From: 39-52-133 sp036523795
Lineage (GTDB): Bacteria > Pseudomonadota > Gammaproteobacteria > Burkholderiales > Gallionellaceae
Assembly: GCA_036523795.1 (NCBI GenBank)
Contig: DATDDN010000140.1
Coordinates: 1 to 64,000 of the forward strand
Direction of reading: 5' to 3'
DNA length: 64,000 nt
Part shown: one piece after another, positions 41,977 through 50,070 of the stretch
Layout of the letters: each line of letters opens with the position of its first letter
Position numbering within the stretch: position 1 is the stretch's first letter
Position numbers and translations under genes: made by a program
Notes under the pieces: model-generated
Told to the model about the DNA's origin: nothing
Seen by the model: the letters and a program-made list of their open reading frames with translations, nothing else
Databases searched by the model: none

Positions 41977-42513
41977 CTATTTCATCTTCGACGGCAGCTT
42001 GATGTTCTCGCCGGCGATGGCGAACACGCCGTTGCCGCGGTGGTGCAGGGTACGCGGCAGCTTCACCGAAGTATCCACCCAGGCTTGCACCACTTCCAGC
42101 ACGAAGAAGCCATATTTGTTGGCCAGGCGACTGTCGGCCACCCGGCACTCCAGGCTGGCAAAACACTCGTCGAGCAGCGGCGCCTGCACCAGCTTGGCAG
42201 GTCGCGGGGTGAGGCCGAATTTCTTGAACTTGTCCACCTTGCGCCCGGAGCAGTTGCCTACGCCCACCACCTGTTTCGCCAGCTCTTCGGTGGGGATGTT
42301 GATCACGCATTCGCGCGTGGCCGTCAGTGTTTCCGAGCTTAGGCTTTGCCCGCCGAACACACAGCCCACCAGCGGCGGTTCGAATTCCATCATGGTGTGC
42401 CACGACTGCGTCATCACATTGGCCTGCCCCTTGCGCGCGGTGGTGATCAGGCAGACCGGACCGGTTTCGAGCAGGCCATAGACCTTGCCCAAGGGGTATG
42501 ATTTCTTGCTCAT
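41977..42513 (-). CDS. Flavin reductase-like (FMN-binding split barrel) protein
   Basis: 178 residues. MSKKSYPLGKVYGLLETGPVCLITTARKGQANVMTQSWHTMMEFEPPLVGCVFGGQSLSSETLTATRECVINIP is the flavin-reductase/DIM6-NTAB split-barrel pattern (T-x-x-x-x-x-N-V-M-x-x-S-W and the phosphate-binding region). Likely FMN-dependent; substrate unknown. ATG 42513 has GAGGG upstream; an in-frame extension to 42648 lacks homology. A remnant of a second copy follows directly. Confidence 0.87.
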   Translation of the reverse strand: MSKKSYPLGKVYGLLETGPVCLITTARKGQANVMTQSWHTMMEFEPPLVGCVFGGQSLSSETLTATRECVINIPTEELAKQVVGVGNCSGRKVDKFKKFGLTPRPAKLVQAPLLDECFASLECRVADSRLANKYGFFVLEVVQAWVDTSVKLPRTLHHRGNGVFAIAGENIKLPSKMK

Positions 42514-42789
42514 GTCGCCCTCGCTTTCCAGCCGCAGTTGAAAGAGCTGCCCAGTGGCATCTGCCCACTCCGCAATCTGCCCAAGGCGCGGCACGCTTAT
42601 GCCGCATGGGTAAACATGACAGACCCGGCCCCACGCCACCAGCAGCACTCGCTTATATTCACCTTCACCCCATAGGTGTCATGGGAAATATGAGCTATAT
42701 TGCGCGTGCAGCAAAGGCTTAGACAAGTAATTAGTGGCGGAGTTGAGTTCGCTTCGCTTCCGATGTTCAACCAGACTCGAAAGATATTC

Positions 42790-43704
42790 ATGTCCAAATT
42801 ATTCGCTTCAATTCTGACCTCTCTCCTGCTGCTCTGCATGGGTGGCGCAGCGCAAGCCGCAGACGCCGCTGCGGGGAACACGATGACGGCAGACCAGTTT
42901 CTTGCCTCGCTCAAGTTTCAGCATGGCAAGATCACTCTTCCCAACGGCATTGCCACGCTGGACCTGCCAGCAAATTTCCGTTACCTCGATCCCGCCGATG
43001 CGAACCGTGTTCTGGTGGACGCCTGGGGCAACCCTCCCGGTAGCACCACGCTCGGCATGATCTTCCCCGAAGAGGTCAGTCCGATCAGCGAGAACGGCTG
43101 GGGCGTGATCATTTCCTACGACGAAGAGGGACACATCAAGGATGACGATGCGGACAGCATCAAGTACGACGACTTGCTCAAGGACATGCAGGCAGCCGTG
43201 ACGGAGGCCAACGCCGAGCGCAAGAAGCAGGGCTACCCCGCGATGACGCTGCTGGGCTGGGCAGAGGCGCCGCACTACGACAAGGCCACACACAAATTCT
43301 ACTGGGCCAAGGAGTACGCAAGCGAAGGGCAGCATGGCCCCAATTCGCTCAACTACAACATCCGCATTCTGGGCCGCAAGGGCGTGCTGGTGCTGAACGC
43401 GGTGTCGGGCATGAATCAGATCGATCAGGTCAAGTCGGAAATGAAGAATGTCGTGGCGTTCACCAATTTCACCCAGGGCAATGGCTACAACGACTTCAGC
43501 GCCGGCACCGACAAGGTTGCTGAGTACGGCCTGGCCGCGCTGGTGGCGGGCGGCGTTGCGGCCAAACTGGGCTTCTTTGGCAAGATTTTTGCCTTCCTGC
43601 TGCTGTTCAAGAAGTTCGTGCTCATCGCCGTAGGCGCGGTGGGTGCAGGCATCTACAAGCTGCTGGGGCGCAAAAAGGCGGAAGCCAGCACCGAGCAGGC
43701 CTGA
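42790..43704 (+). CDS. DUF2167 family membrane-anchored protein
   Basis: 304 residues: signal peptide (LFASILTSLLLLCMGGAAQA), a long soluble DUF2167 domain with ITLPNGIATLDLPANFRYLDPADANRVLVDAWGNPPG and WGVIISYDEEGHIKDDDADSIKYDDLLKDM, and C-terminal membrane helices (LAALVAGGVAAKLGFFGKIFAFLLLFKKFVLIAVGAVGAGIY) with a basic tail. Function unknown; the domain probably faces the periplasm. A terminator follows 20 nt after the stop. Confidence 0.88.
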   Translation: MSKLFASILTSLLLLCMGGAAQAADAAAGNTMTADQFLASLKFQHGKITLPNGIATLDLPANFRYLDPADANRVLVDAWGNPPGSTTLGMIFPEEVSPISENGWGVIISYDEEGHIKDDDADSIKYDDLLKDMQAAVTEANAERKKQGYPAMTLLGWAEAPHYDKATHKFYWAKEYASEGQHGPNSLNYNIRILGRKGVLVLNAVSGMNQIDQVKSEMKNVVAFTNFTQGNGYNDFSAGTDKVAEYGLAALVAGGVAAKLGFFGKIFAFLLLFKKFVLIAVGAVGAGIYKLLGRKKAEASTEQA

Positions 43705-43724
43705 GCATCTGCAACAGTATGGAG

Positions 43725-43755
43725 CGCCATGCCGGAAACGGCATGGCGTTTTTTT
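43725..43755 (+). terminator. Rho-independent terminator after the DUF2167 gene
   Basis: CGCCATGCCG-GAAA-CGGCATGGCG, a perfect 10-bp stem with a GNRA-type loop, followed by seven T. It lies 20 nt past the DUF2167 stop. Confidence 0.95.
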
Positions 43756-43838
43756 ATTGGGCGCACCGCTAAGACATGCGCGGCAATCCGTCCTATACTT
43801 CAGGCTGTTGCCGTTTGTGCATGTCCTCTGGAGCAATC

Positions 43839-44477
43839 ATGTTTTTTGGCGTATCCCACATAGATGTCCCCGTTACCGATTTTGCTCGTGCCGAAGCGTT
43901 CTGGGGCCAGCTGATCGGCCTGAAGGAAGTCAAACGCGGCGAGGGATTCATCGATCTCGACTCCGGCTCCGTCATCCTGCGCCTGGTCCAGCTGCAACAG
44001 GTGACGCGCCCGGTGTCGCTACGCGTCACCGTGCCGGACGTGCAGCGTGCCTATGATCTGCTGCTGGCGTCAGGTGGCCGTGCGCTCTACGAAGTGCATC
44101 GCACGCCGGCACTTGAGCTGGAAGCGCATGTCGCCGACCCTGACGGCAATTCCGTGATTGTCTGGCGCGAGCTGAGCGAGGATGAATACGGCTTCGTGCC
44201 TGAGCTACCCAAGCAGGGCGAATGGACGGAGGAGGCGGAGACCCTGCTGAACGATCTGCTGGGCTACGTTCCCGCGCTGTTCCGCTCCATGGCACGGCGC
44301 AAGGTGACCAAGATCATCGAGGAGGTTGCCGGCTACGATCACTCCGCCGTCACGCGCGAACACGTGATCCGCGGCTACATACTGTCGAGCGCGAAGATCA
44401 AGCGCGACCGCCTGATCGAACCGCTGAAAAAATGTGGCATCGACCCGGCGCAATACCCCGAGGAATTTGACGCCTGA
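43839..44477 (+). CDS. VOC domain fused to a PCP_red (protochlorophyllide-reductase C-terminal-like) domain
   Basis: 212 residues. Residues ~1-112 are a glyoxalase/VOC fold (FGVSHIDVPVTDFARAEAFWGQLIGL...LRVTVPDVQRAYDLLLASGG...VADPDGNSVIVWRE). Residues ~125-180 (WTEEAETLLNDLLGYVPALFRSMARRKVTKIIEEVAGYDHSAVTREHVIRGYI) follow the PCP_red pattern found at the end of the dark protochlorophyllide reductase BchB/ChlB. No chlorophyll genes are nearby, so a photosynthetic role is unlikely. Start ATG 43839 has TGGAG upstream. The combined function is unknown. Confidence 0.75.
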   Translation: MFFGVSHIDVPVTDFARAEAFWGQLIGLKEVKRGEGFIDLDSGSVILRLVQLQQVTRPVSLRVTVPDVQRAYDLLLASGGRALYEVHRTPALELEAHVADPDGNSVIVWRELSEDEYGFVPELPKQGEWTEEAETLLNDLLGYVPALFRSMARRKVTKIIEEVAGYDHSAVTREHVIRGYILSSAKIKRDRLIEPLKKCGIDPAQYPEEFDA

Positions 44478-44496
44478 TCCAGCAGCCGGTCACAGG

Positions 44497-44697
44497 TTAT
44501 CTGCGCAGCAGCAGCACGATGCCGATGACCACACAAAGCGCGCCGCCGCCCAGCGCCAGCATCGACTCATTCGACGTGGCACCACCCAGCGCGCGCGACA
44601 ACTGGTTACCCAGTTCGTTGTAGCGCTGATACCCCCACACCAGAAAGCCGGTTCCGGCCGCCAGAAATACTGCTCCTACTACTTTGCTGTTGTCCAT
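44497..44697 (-). CDS. DUF3185 family small membrane protein
   Basis: 66 residues, two membrane helices: VVGAVFLAAGTGFLVWGYQRYNELGNQLSRALGG, then MLALGGGALCVVIGIVLLLRR. This is the DUF3185 layout (short, GYQ.S.. loop). Function unknown. ATG 44697 is followed by MDNSKVVG; GGAG lies upstream. It converges with the VOC-PCP_red gene. Confidence 0.8.
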   Translation of the reverse strand: MDNSKVVGAVFLAAGTGFLVWGYQRYNELGNQLSRALGGATSNESMLALGGGALCVVIGIVLLLRR

Positions 44698-44756
44698 CGA
44701 CACTACTCTCCTCAATAAAACCAATTTATGCGAGCCTCTGCTTGAGTCGGTTTGCC

Positions 44757-44776
44757 GTTCCCGCGCAGGCGGGAAC
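44757..44776. repeat. REP-like palindrome
   Basis: GTTCCCGC-GCAG-GCGGGAAC, a perfect 8-bp stem. CCCGCGCAGGCGGGAA palindromes are scattered extragenic repeats in many betaproteobacteria. A related palindrome, GTTCCC-TGCGC-GGGAAC, lies at 53254-53270. The surrounding 170 bp (44698-44867) hold no gene. Confidence 0.65.
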
Positions 44777-44867
44777 CCGGTTCAAACGACCCGTTCGGAG
44801 GTTCCTGTATTTTTTAGCATTCGCCCGTGGCCTGGCATGCCCAGCCTGCCTGCAACGGGTACGGGGG

Positions 44868-45629
44868 TCAGTACGGAATGCTTTGCTCAAGCAGAAATTC
44901 CTTGAGCTCCCTGGAGGCCGTCTTGTATTGCTCGATCTGATCCGGATTATCGGATTTTGACAGCTTTTCCAGGCGGCTTTCGATGATCTTTCCATAATGC
45001 TGCCTGATCAGCGCCTTGCCCTGCTCGCTCAACAAGGGGCTTAGCCTGATCGATTGGCCTATTTCAAGCATAACCGGAATATCAATTCGCTCAAAGCCCT
45101 CGTCGTCCACGGCCGGCAACTGAATGACCTTGTCCGCCAGCAGGCGCGCATCACTGCCTTCAACCTTGCGGACGACAGAGAAATTAAGCATTTTCACCAG
45201 GCTCATCTTGCCATCCAGCTTCAGCAACCAGAGGTAATGCGACGCCTCCTGGTCACACTCGTAATCAACGCTGTGCAGGATGATCCTGTAGCTGTTGTTT
45301 CCGGATGGAATGACGCTGGCATCGGTGATCTGCATGGCCCCCACGTTGAATTCCCCGGCTGGCAGTGCAAAGTTCGACGCCAGCGCCTTCTTCCCCTTGA
45401 ACAGGCTCACACGCAGGTTGTCCGCGTCATCGCCCTTTCGCACCACCTCCAGCCTGAGGTCGCCGAAATCCTTGTTGAAGTGCTGACCCTGATCCTGCTC
45501 CAGCTGATCATGCGGCGCCTTGCTCAGATTCTCGGCAAGAATCCACCCTGCCATGACCAGGACAATGAGCAACCACGCGAATCCCCACACCAGCACCGCA
45601 GTCTTGAAGTACTCCCAGAACCTTGCCAC
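44868..45629 (-). CDS. Membrane-anchored protein of unknown function
   Basis: 253 residues. One N-terminal membrane helix (VLVWGFAWLLIVLVMAGWILA), then an extracytoplasmic domain with FGDLRLEVVRKGDDADNLRVSLFKGKKALASNFALPAGEF, IILHSVDYECDQEASHYLWLLKLDG, and a charged helical C-terminus (ALIRQHYGKIIESRLEKLSKSDNPDQIEQYKTASRELKEFLLEQ). No family recognised. The start at 45629 has GGAGAG upstream. Confidence 0.68.
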   Translation of the reverse strand: MARFWEYFKTAVLVWGFAWLLIVLVMAGWILAENLSKAPHDQLEQDQGQHFNKDFGDLRLEVVRKGDDADNLRVSLFKGKKALASNFALPAGEFNVGAMQITDASVIPSGNNSYRIILHSVDYECDQEASHYLWLLKLDGKMSLVKMLNFSVVRKVEGSDARLLADKVIQLPAVDDEGFERIDIPVMLEIGQSIRLSPLLSEQGKALIRQHYGKIIESRLEKLSKSDNPDQIEQYKTASRELKEFLLEQSIPY

Positions 45630-45689
45630 TCACGCTCTCCCGCTTTTCGTCATAAACACTTCAGCCTGTCCATTTCATGCAGCTCAATG

Positions 45690-45740
45690 CGCCGCTTCCC
45701 AGTTCGCCCCACACCGATGTCCACTTCCAGCATCAGTCGT
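45690..45740 (-). pseudogene. Decayed second copy of the polA 3' end
   Basis: On the minus strand this region reads LEVDIGVG, then, after restoring one missing base, (A)NWEAAH and a stop. That matches the real PolA C-terminus (LEVGVGVGTNWEAAH at 46484). DNA similarity covers ~45 bases (GCCGCTTCCCAGTTCG against GCCGCCTCCCAGTTCG, then CCACTTCCAG in both). It lies ~790 bp downstream of the true polA end, beyond an outer-membrane gene and a tandem repeat. Confidence 0.7.
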
Positions 45741-45807
45741 CGTGCGCCCACACGAACATGCGGTCTCGATCATCACCGCTGGTCTGACCGACAGCGGTGC
45801 CTGCATC

Positions 45808-45878
45808 GATGTGTTGATGTGTTGATGTGTTGATGTGTTGATGTGTTGATGTGTTGATGTGTTGATGTGTTGATGTGT
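45808..45878. repeat. Eight-base tandem repeat (GTGTTGAT, 8 perfect copies)
   Basis: GTGTTGAT is repeated eight times without error from 45811 to 45874, with partial units at each end. It ends 20 nt short of the stop of the outer-membrane protein gene (45899, minus strand), so it lies just after that gene and does not alter its reading frame. Perfect copies imply recent slippage-driven expansion. Confidence 0.95.
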
Positions 45879-45898
45879 TGATGTGTCGAGGCGGACAG

Positions 45899-46462
45899 CT
45901 AGAACATCACACCAATCTGCACCTGTCCGTCCAGATTGCCCGAGGACTCAGTAGAGTTGCCGTTGGACAGGCGAGTATTCAGCTGCGCAGATGGGCTAAG
46001 GTACAAGCCCAGGTTATACACGAAATGACGCCCGATGCGCCCACTAAAGCCGCCCCCAAAATACAGATCCGTCGTCGACTCGGTGTCGGGCGGCAGTACG
46101 ACATTCAGCGCGATTTCCGTACGTGTCCATTTCAGCAATTCCACACCAACGTAGAAGGTGCTGCTATCCTCCGGCGTGAACTGATAGTTCACCAGCGGCC
46201 CGGTCATCGAAGCTGGGTTCTCTGCAATCGGCCTGCCGGTGAAAGGGTCTTCGGTCACTTCCTTCCAGCGCACATAGCGGTAGCCGAACTGGAAACGGCT
46301 ATCAGACTGGCGGTAGTTGATCTGCCACTCCGCACCATCCTTGGCAAATATTCCCGCTCCCAACATCAGCTGCAACTCATCCGCCCGCGGCGAGCCGATT
46401 TGCAGCCACATCAGGCACGCCCCCATTGCGAGCTGCAGCATGCTGCGATACACAGTTTTCAT
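45899..46462 (-). CDS. Small outer-membrane beta-barrel protein
   Basis: 187 residues with a signal peptide (MKTVYRSMLQLAMGACLMWLQIGSPRA, cleavage before DELQL). Amphipathic strands follow: WQINYRQSDSRFQFGYRYVRW, TFYVGVELLKWTRTEIALNVVL, LYFGGGFSGRIGRHFVYNLGLYLS. The C-terminus ends in Phe (GQVQIGVMF), the outer-membrane assembly signal. It is an OmpW/acyloxyacyl-hydrolase-size 8-strand barrel of unassigned family. ATG 46462 has GGAGG at 5 nt. It lies 21 nt after polA, between the two copies of the polA tail. Confidence 0.75.
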   Translation of the reverse strand: MKTVYRSMLQLAMGACLMWLQIGSPRADELQLMLGAGIFAKDGAEWQINYRQSDSRFQFGYRYVRWKEVTEDPFTGRPIAENPASMTGPLVNYQFTPEDSSTFYVGVELLKWTRTEIALNVVLPPDTESTTDLYFGGGFSGRIGRHFVYNLGLYLSPSAQLNTRLSNGNSTESSGNLDGQVQIGVMF

Positions 46463-46483
46463 TTTCACCTCCGCCCCGGCGGT

Positions 46484-49216
46484 TTAGTGTGCCGCCTCCC
46501 AGTTCGTCCCCACGCCCACCCCCACTTCCAGGGGCACCTTGAGCCGCGCCACATTGCACATCAGGCCGGGCAGGCTTTTCTTCACGACTTCCAGTTCGCT
46601 GTCCGCCACCTCAAGCACCAGTTCGTCATGCACCTGCATGATCAGCCGCGTGTGCATTTTCTCTTTTTCCAGCCAGTCCTGTACCGCCACCATGGCAAGC
46701 TTGATCAGGTCGGCGGCGGTACCCTGCATCGGCGCATTGATGGCGGCGCGCTCGGCAGCCTGGCGGCGCGGGCCGTTGCCGCCGTTGATTTCGGGCAGCC
46801 ACAGGCGGCGGCCGAACACGGTTTCGACGTAGCCCTGCGCCCTGGCCTGCTCGCGCGTGGTCTGCATGTAGTTGGCCACGCCGGGATAGCGCGAGAAGTA
46901 ACGCTCGATGTAAGCCTGCGCCGCGCTGCGCTCGATGCCAAGCTGGCTGGCCAGGCCAAAGGCCGACATGCCGTAGATCAGGCCGAAGTTGATCACCTTG
47001 GCATAGCGGCGCTGCTCGCTGCTGACATCGCCAGGCTCGACCATGAAGATTTCCGCCGCGGTGGCGCGGTGCACATCGAGGCCATGCGCGAAGGCTTGCA
47101 GCAGGCCGGCATCACCCGAGAGGTGCGCCATGATGCGCAGCTCGATCTGCGAGTAGTCGGCGGACACGATGTGGCTGTGCGGCCCCGCAATGAATGCTTC
47201 GCGGATGCGGCGCCCCTCGCCGCTGCGCACCGGAATGTTCTGCAGGTTGGGGTCGCTGGAAGCCAGGCGCCCGGTGACCGCCACCGCCTGCGAATAGCTG
47301 GTGTGCACGCGGCCGGTGTGCGGGTTGATCATCTGCGGCAGCTTGTCGGTGTAGGTGGATTTCAGCTTGGCCAAGCCGCGGTATTCCAGCAGCAGCTTCG
47401 GCAAGGGGTAATCCAGCGCCAGTTCCTGCAGCACCTCCTCATCGGTGGAGCGCGCGCCGGTGGCGGTTTTTTTCTTCACCGGCAGGCCGAGCTTGTCGAA
47501 CAGGATTTCCTGCAGCTGCTTGGGCGAGCTGAGGTTGAATGGCTGCCCGGCCGCCGCATAGGCCTGCGCTTCCAGCGCCACCAGTTTCTCGCCCAGCTCG
47601 TGGCTCTGTTTGGCCAGCATGGCGCTGTCAATCAGCACGCCGTTGCGTTCCATCTTGAACAGAACTTCGCGCACCGGCAGCTCGATGTTGCGGTACACGT
47701 CGGCGAGACGCCCCTGCAGCTGGGGCGCGAAGTGCTGGTACAGGCGCAGGGTGACGTCGGCATCTTCGGCGGCATACTGGGTAGCTGCTGCGACATCGAC
47801 CTGGTCGAAGCCGATCTGCTTCGCACCCTTGCCCACCACATCGGTGTAGGGAATGGTCCTGAGGCCCAGGTGGCGCGACACCATGTTTTCCAGATCATGC
47901 GGGCGGTGCGATTCCAGCACGTAGGATTGCAGCAGTGTGTCTTCGGCGATGCCGCGCAACGCGATGCCGTGGTTGGCGAAGATGTGCTGGTCGTATTTGA
48001 GGTTCTGCCCCAGTTTCTTGTGCTGTGCACTTTCCAGCCACGGCTTCAGCTTGCGCAGCGCATGTTCACGCTTGAGCTGCTCCGGCGCGCCAGGGTAATG
48101 GTGCGCCAGCGGCAGGTAGGCTGCGCGGCCACGCTCGATGGAAAACGAGATGCCCACCAGCTGCGCGCTCATGCTGTCCAGGCTGGTGGTTTCGGTGTCG
48201 AGGCTGACCAGCTCGGCCTGCATCAGTTTGTGCACCCAGGCATCGAGCTCGGCATCGGTGAGGATGGATTCGTAATGGCCGCTGGCCATGACGGCATCGC
48301 CCACGCGCTCGTCGCCGGCCGCCGCAAACAGCGAACCCTGCGCCTTCTCTTTTTTCTCTTGCGCGCCGGCCGTCTGGTTGATTTCGCGCAGCCAGGAACG
48401 GAAGCCGAAGCCTTCAAACAGTTTGCGCAGCTGTTCCGTGTCCTGCTGCCCCGGTGCGAGCTGGTCGTAGCGTTGCGGCAGATCGACGTCGCATTTCACC
48501 GTGAGCAGGCGGCGTGCCTGCGGCAGCCACTCCAGCGCGCTGCGCAGGTTGTCGCCCACCACGCCGCCCACTTCGCTGGCATGGGAGATCAGGTTGTCCA
48601 GCGTGCCATATTGCGTCAGCCATTTCACCGCCGTCTTGGGGCCGCACTTGTGCACGCCCGGCACGTTGTCCACGGTGTCGCCGATCAGGGTGAGGTAGTC
48701 GACGATGCGCGCCGGCGCCACGCCAAATTTGGCCAGCACGCCGGCCTCATCCAGGGTTTCGTTGCTCATGGTGTTGATCAGCATCACCTGTGCATTGACC
48801 AGCTGCGCCAGGTCCTTGTCGCCGGTGGAAACGATGCAGCGCGCACCACTTTGTGCCGCCTGTTGCGCCAGGGTGCCGATCACGTCGTCGGCTTCCACAC
48901 CGGGCACCTCCAGGATGTTCCAGCCCAGCGCGGCCACGGCCTGGTGCAGCGGCTCGATCTGCGCGGCCAGATCCGGCGGCATGGAGGGGCGGTGCGCCTT
49001 GTACTCCGGGTACCAGTCGTCGCGGAATGTCTTGCCCTTGGCGTCGAACACGCAGGCGCTATAATCTGACGGGAAGTCGTTGCGCAACTTGCGCAGCATG
49101 TTGAGCACGCCCTGGATGGCGCCGGTGGGCTGGCCGCCCGGACTGCGCAAATCGGGCATCGCATGGTAGGCGCGATACAGGTAAGATGAACCGTCAACCA
49201 ACAGCAGTGTTTTCAT
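46484..49216 (-). CDS. polA: DNA polymerase I
   Basis: 910 residues. 5'-3' exonuclease (1-~290: LLLVDGSSYLYRAYHAMPDLRSPGGQPTGA, GVEADDVIGTLA, STGDKDLAQLV), then 3'-5' exonuclease with acidic residues in LVSLDTETTSLDSM (proofreading apparently intact). The polymerase domain follows (RRYAKVINFGLIYGMSAFGL, SADYSQIELRIMAHLSGD, MQVHDELVLEV). It acts in Okazaki-fragment maturation and repair. It is divergent from the LOG-family gene with only 16 bp between starts. Confidence 0.97.
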   Translation of the reverse strand: MKTLLLVDGSSYLYRAYHAMPDLRSPGGQPTGAIQGVLNMLRKLRNDFPSDYSACVFDAKGKTFRDDWYPEYKAHRPSMPPDLAAQIEPLHQAVAALGWNILEVPGVEADDVIGTLAQQAAQSGARCIVSTGDKDLAQLVNAQVMLINTMSNETLDEAGVLAKFGVAPARIVDYLTLIGDTVDNVPGVHKCGPKTAVKWLTQYGTLDNLISHASEVGGVVGDNLRSALEWLPQARRLLTVKCDVDLPQRYDQLAPGQQDTEQLRKLFEGFGFRSWLREINQTAGAQEKKEKAQGSLFAAAGDERVGDAVMASGHYESILTDAELDAWVHKLMQAELVSLDTETTSLDSMSAQLVGISFSIERGRAAYLPLAHHYPGAPEQLKREHALRKLKPWLESAQHKKLGQNLKYDQHIFANHGIALRGIAEDTLLQSYVLESHRPHDLENMVSRHLGLRTIPYTDVVGKGAKQIGFDQVDVAAATQYAAEDADVTLRLYQHFAPQLQGRLADVYRNIELPVREVLFKMERNGVLIDSAMLAKQSHELGEKLVALEAQAYAAAGQPFNLSSPKQLQEILFDKLGLPVKKKTATGARSTDEEVLQELALDYPLPKLLLEYRGLAKLKSTYTDKLPQMINPHTGRVHTSYSQAVAVTGRLASSDPNLQNIPVRSGEGRRIREAFIAGPHSHIVSADYSQIELRIMAHLSGDAGLLQAFAHGLDVHRATAAEIFMVEPGDVSSEQRRYAKVINFGLIYGMSAFGLASQLGIERSAAQAYIERYFSRYPGVANYMQTTREQARAQGYVETVFGRRLWLPEINGGNGPRRQAAERAAINAPMQGTAADLIKLAMVAVQDWLEKEKMHTRLIMQVHDELVLEVADSELEVVKKSLPGLMCNVARLKVPLEVGVGVGTNWEAAH

Positions 49217-49232
49217 TTTGTAAGGAATCGAG

Positions 49233-49949
49233 ATGAACAGTCAGTCCAATTTGCCCCGCTCGGCTGCAGCCGATTTGCCGCACTCCAAGGAGGCCTGGCG
49301 TGTGTTCGGCATTATGTCAGAGTTCGTGGCGGCCACCCAACGCCTGTCCGATATACAGCCGGCGGTGAGCATCTTCGGCAGCGCACGTACGCCGCATGAC
49401 CACGCCTACTACAAGCTCACCGAGGAGATCGCGCGCCTGCTGTCCGACGCCGGTTTCTCGGTGGTATCCGGCGGCGGCCCCGGCATCATGGAGGCGGCCA
49501 ACAAGGGCGCTTTCTACGGCAAGTCGCCCAGCGTGGGTCTCAACATCCAGTTGCCGCATGAGCAGCACAACAATCCGTACCAGAACGTGAGCCAGACCTT
49601 CCAGCACTTCTTCACGCGCAAGGTGATGTTCGTCAAATTTGCCAGCGCCTATGTGGTGATGCCGGGCGGCTTCGGCACCATGGACGAGCTGATGGAAGCA
49701 CTTACCCTGGTGCAGACCGGCAAGACGCGCAAGATGCCGATCATCCTGGTCGGCAGCAGCTTCTGGACCGGACTGGTGGAATGGTTCCGCCAGTCCTTGC
49801 TGGGCGAGAGCATGATCAGCCCGGAGGACATGGACCTGATCAAGATCATCGACGAGCCAGAACAGATCGTGGATGCGATCTTCAAGCACTATGAAACCCG
49901 TGGTTTCGAGCCTTCGGAAGCGGAACGCGAGATGCAGCTGAATCTGTAA
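49233..49949 (+). CDS. LOG-family (TIGR00730) nucleotide phosphoribohydrolase-like protein
   Basis: 238 residues. SIFGSARTPHDHAYYKLTEEIARLLSDAGFSVVSGGGPGIMEAANKGA and VVMPGGFGTMDELMEALTLVQ carry the GGGxGxM and PGGxGTxxE motifs of LOG proteins, which release base from cytokinin- or AMP-type nucleotides. Length and the N-terminal extension fit the bacterial purine-nucleosidase-like branch. The physiological substrate is unknown. It is divergent from polA with a 16-bp gap, so promoters must overlap coding starts. Confidence 0.9.
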   Translation: MNSQSNLPRSAAADLPHSKEAWRVFGIMSEFVAATQRLSDIQPAVSIFGSARTPHDHAYYKLTEEIARLLSDAGFSVVSGGGPGIMEAANKGAFYGKSPSVGLNIQLPHEQHNNPYQNVSQTFQHFFTRKVMFVKFASAYVVMPGGFGTMDELMEALTLVQTGKTRKMPIILVGSSFWTGLVEWFRQSLLGESMISPEDMDLIKIIDEPEQIVDAIFKHYETRGFEPSEAEREMQLNL

Positions 49950-50070
49950 TATTTTTTTCCGCCAGACACCGGCGGCCGGGCAGCGTCTGGCGCGCCGGCT
50001 GCTCGGTCATCCGGGGTTTATTAATAGTCGTGTTGGTGTAGTATTTGCCAATATATACCGCTGAAAGCCC

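Noticed and set aside
45875..49069. A 1064-codon plus-strand open frame opposite polA
   Set aside because: It is antisense to a full-length, motif-complete DNA polymerase I; the His/Gln/Ala-rich translation is the usual shadow in high-GC DNA.
49950..50070. Terminator after the LOG-family gene
   Set aside because: GCCAGAC...GTCTGGC can pair, but the loop is long and no T-tract follows the stem; the T-run lies before it.
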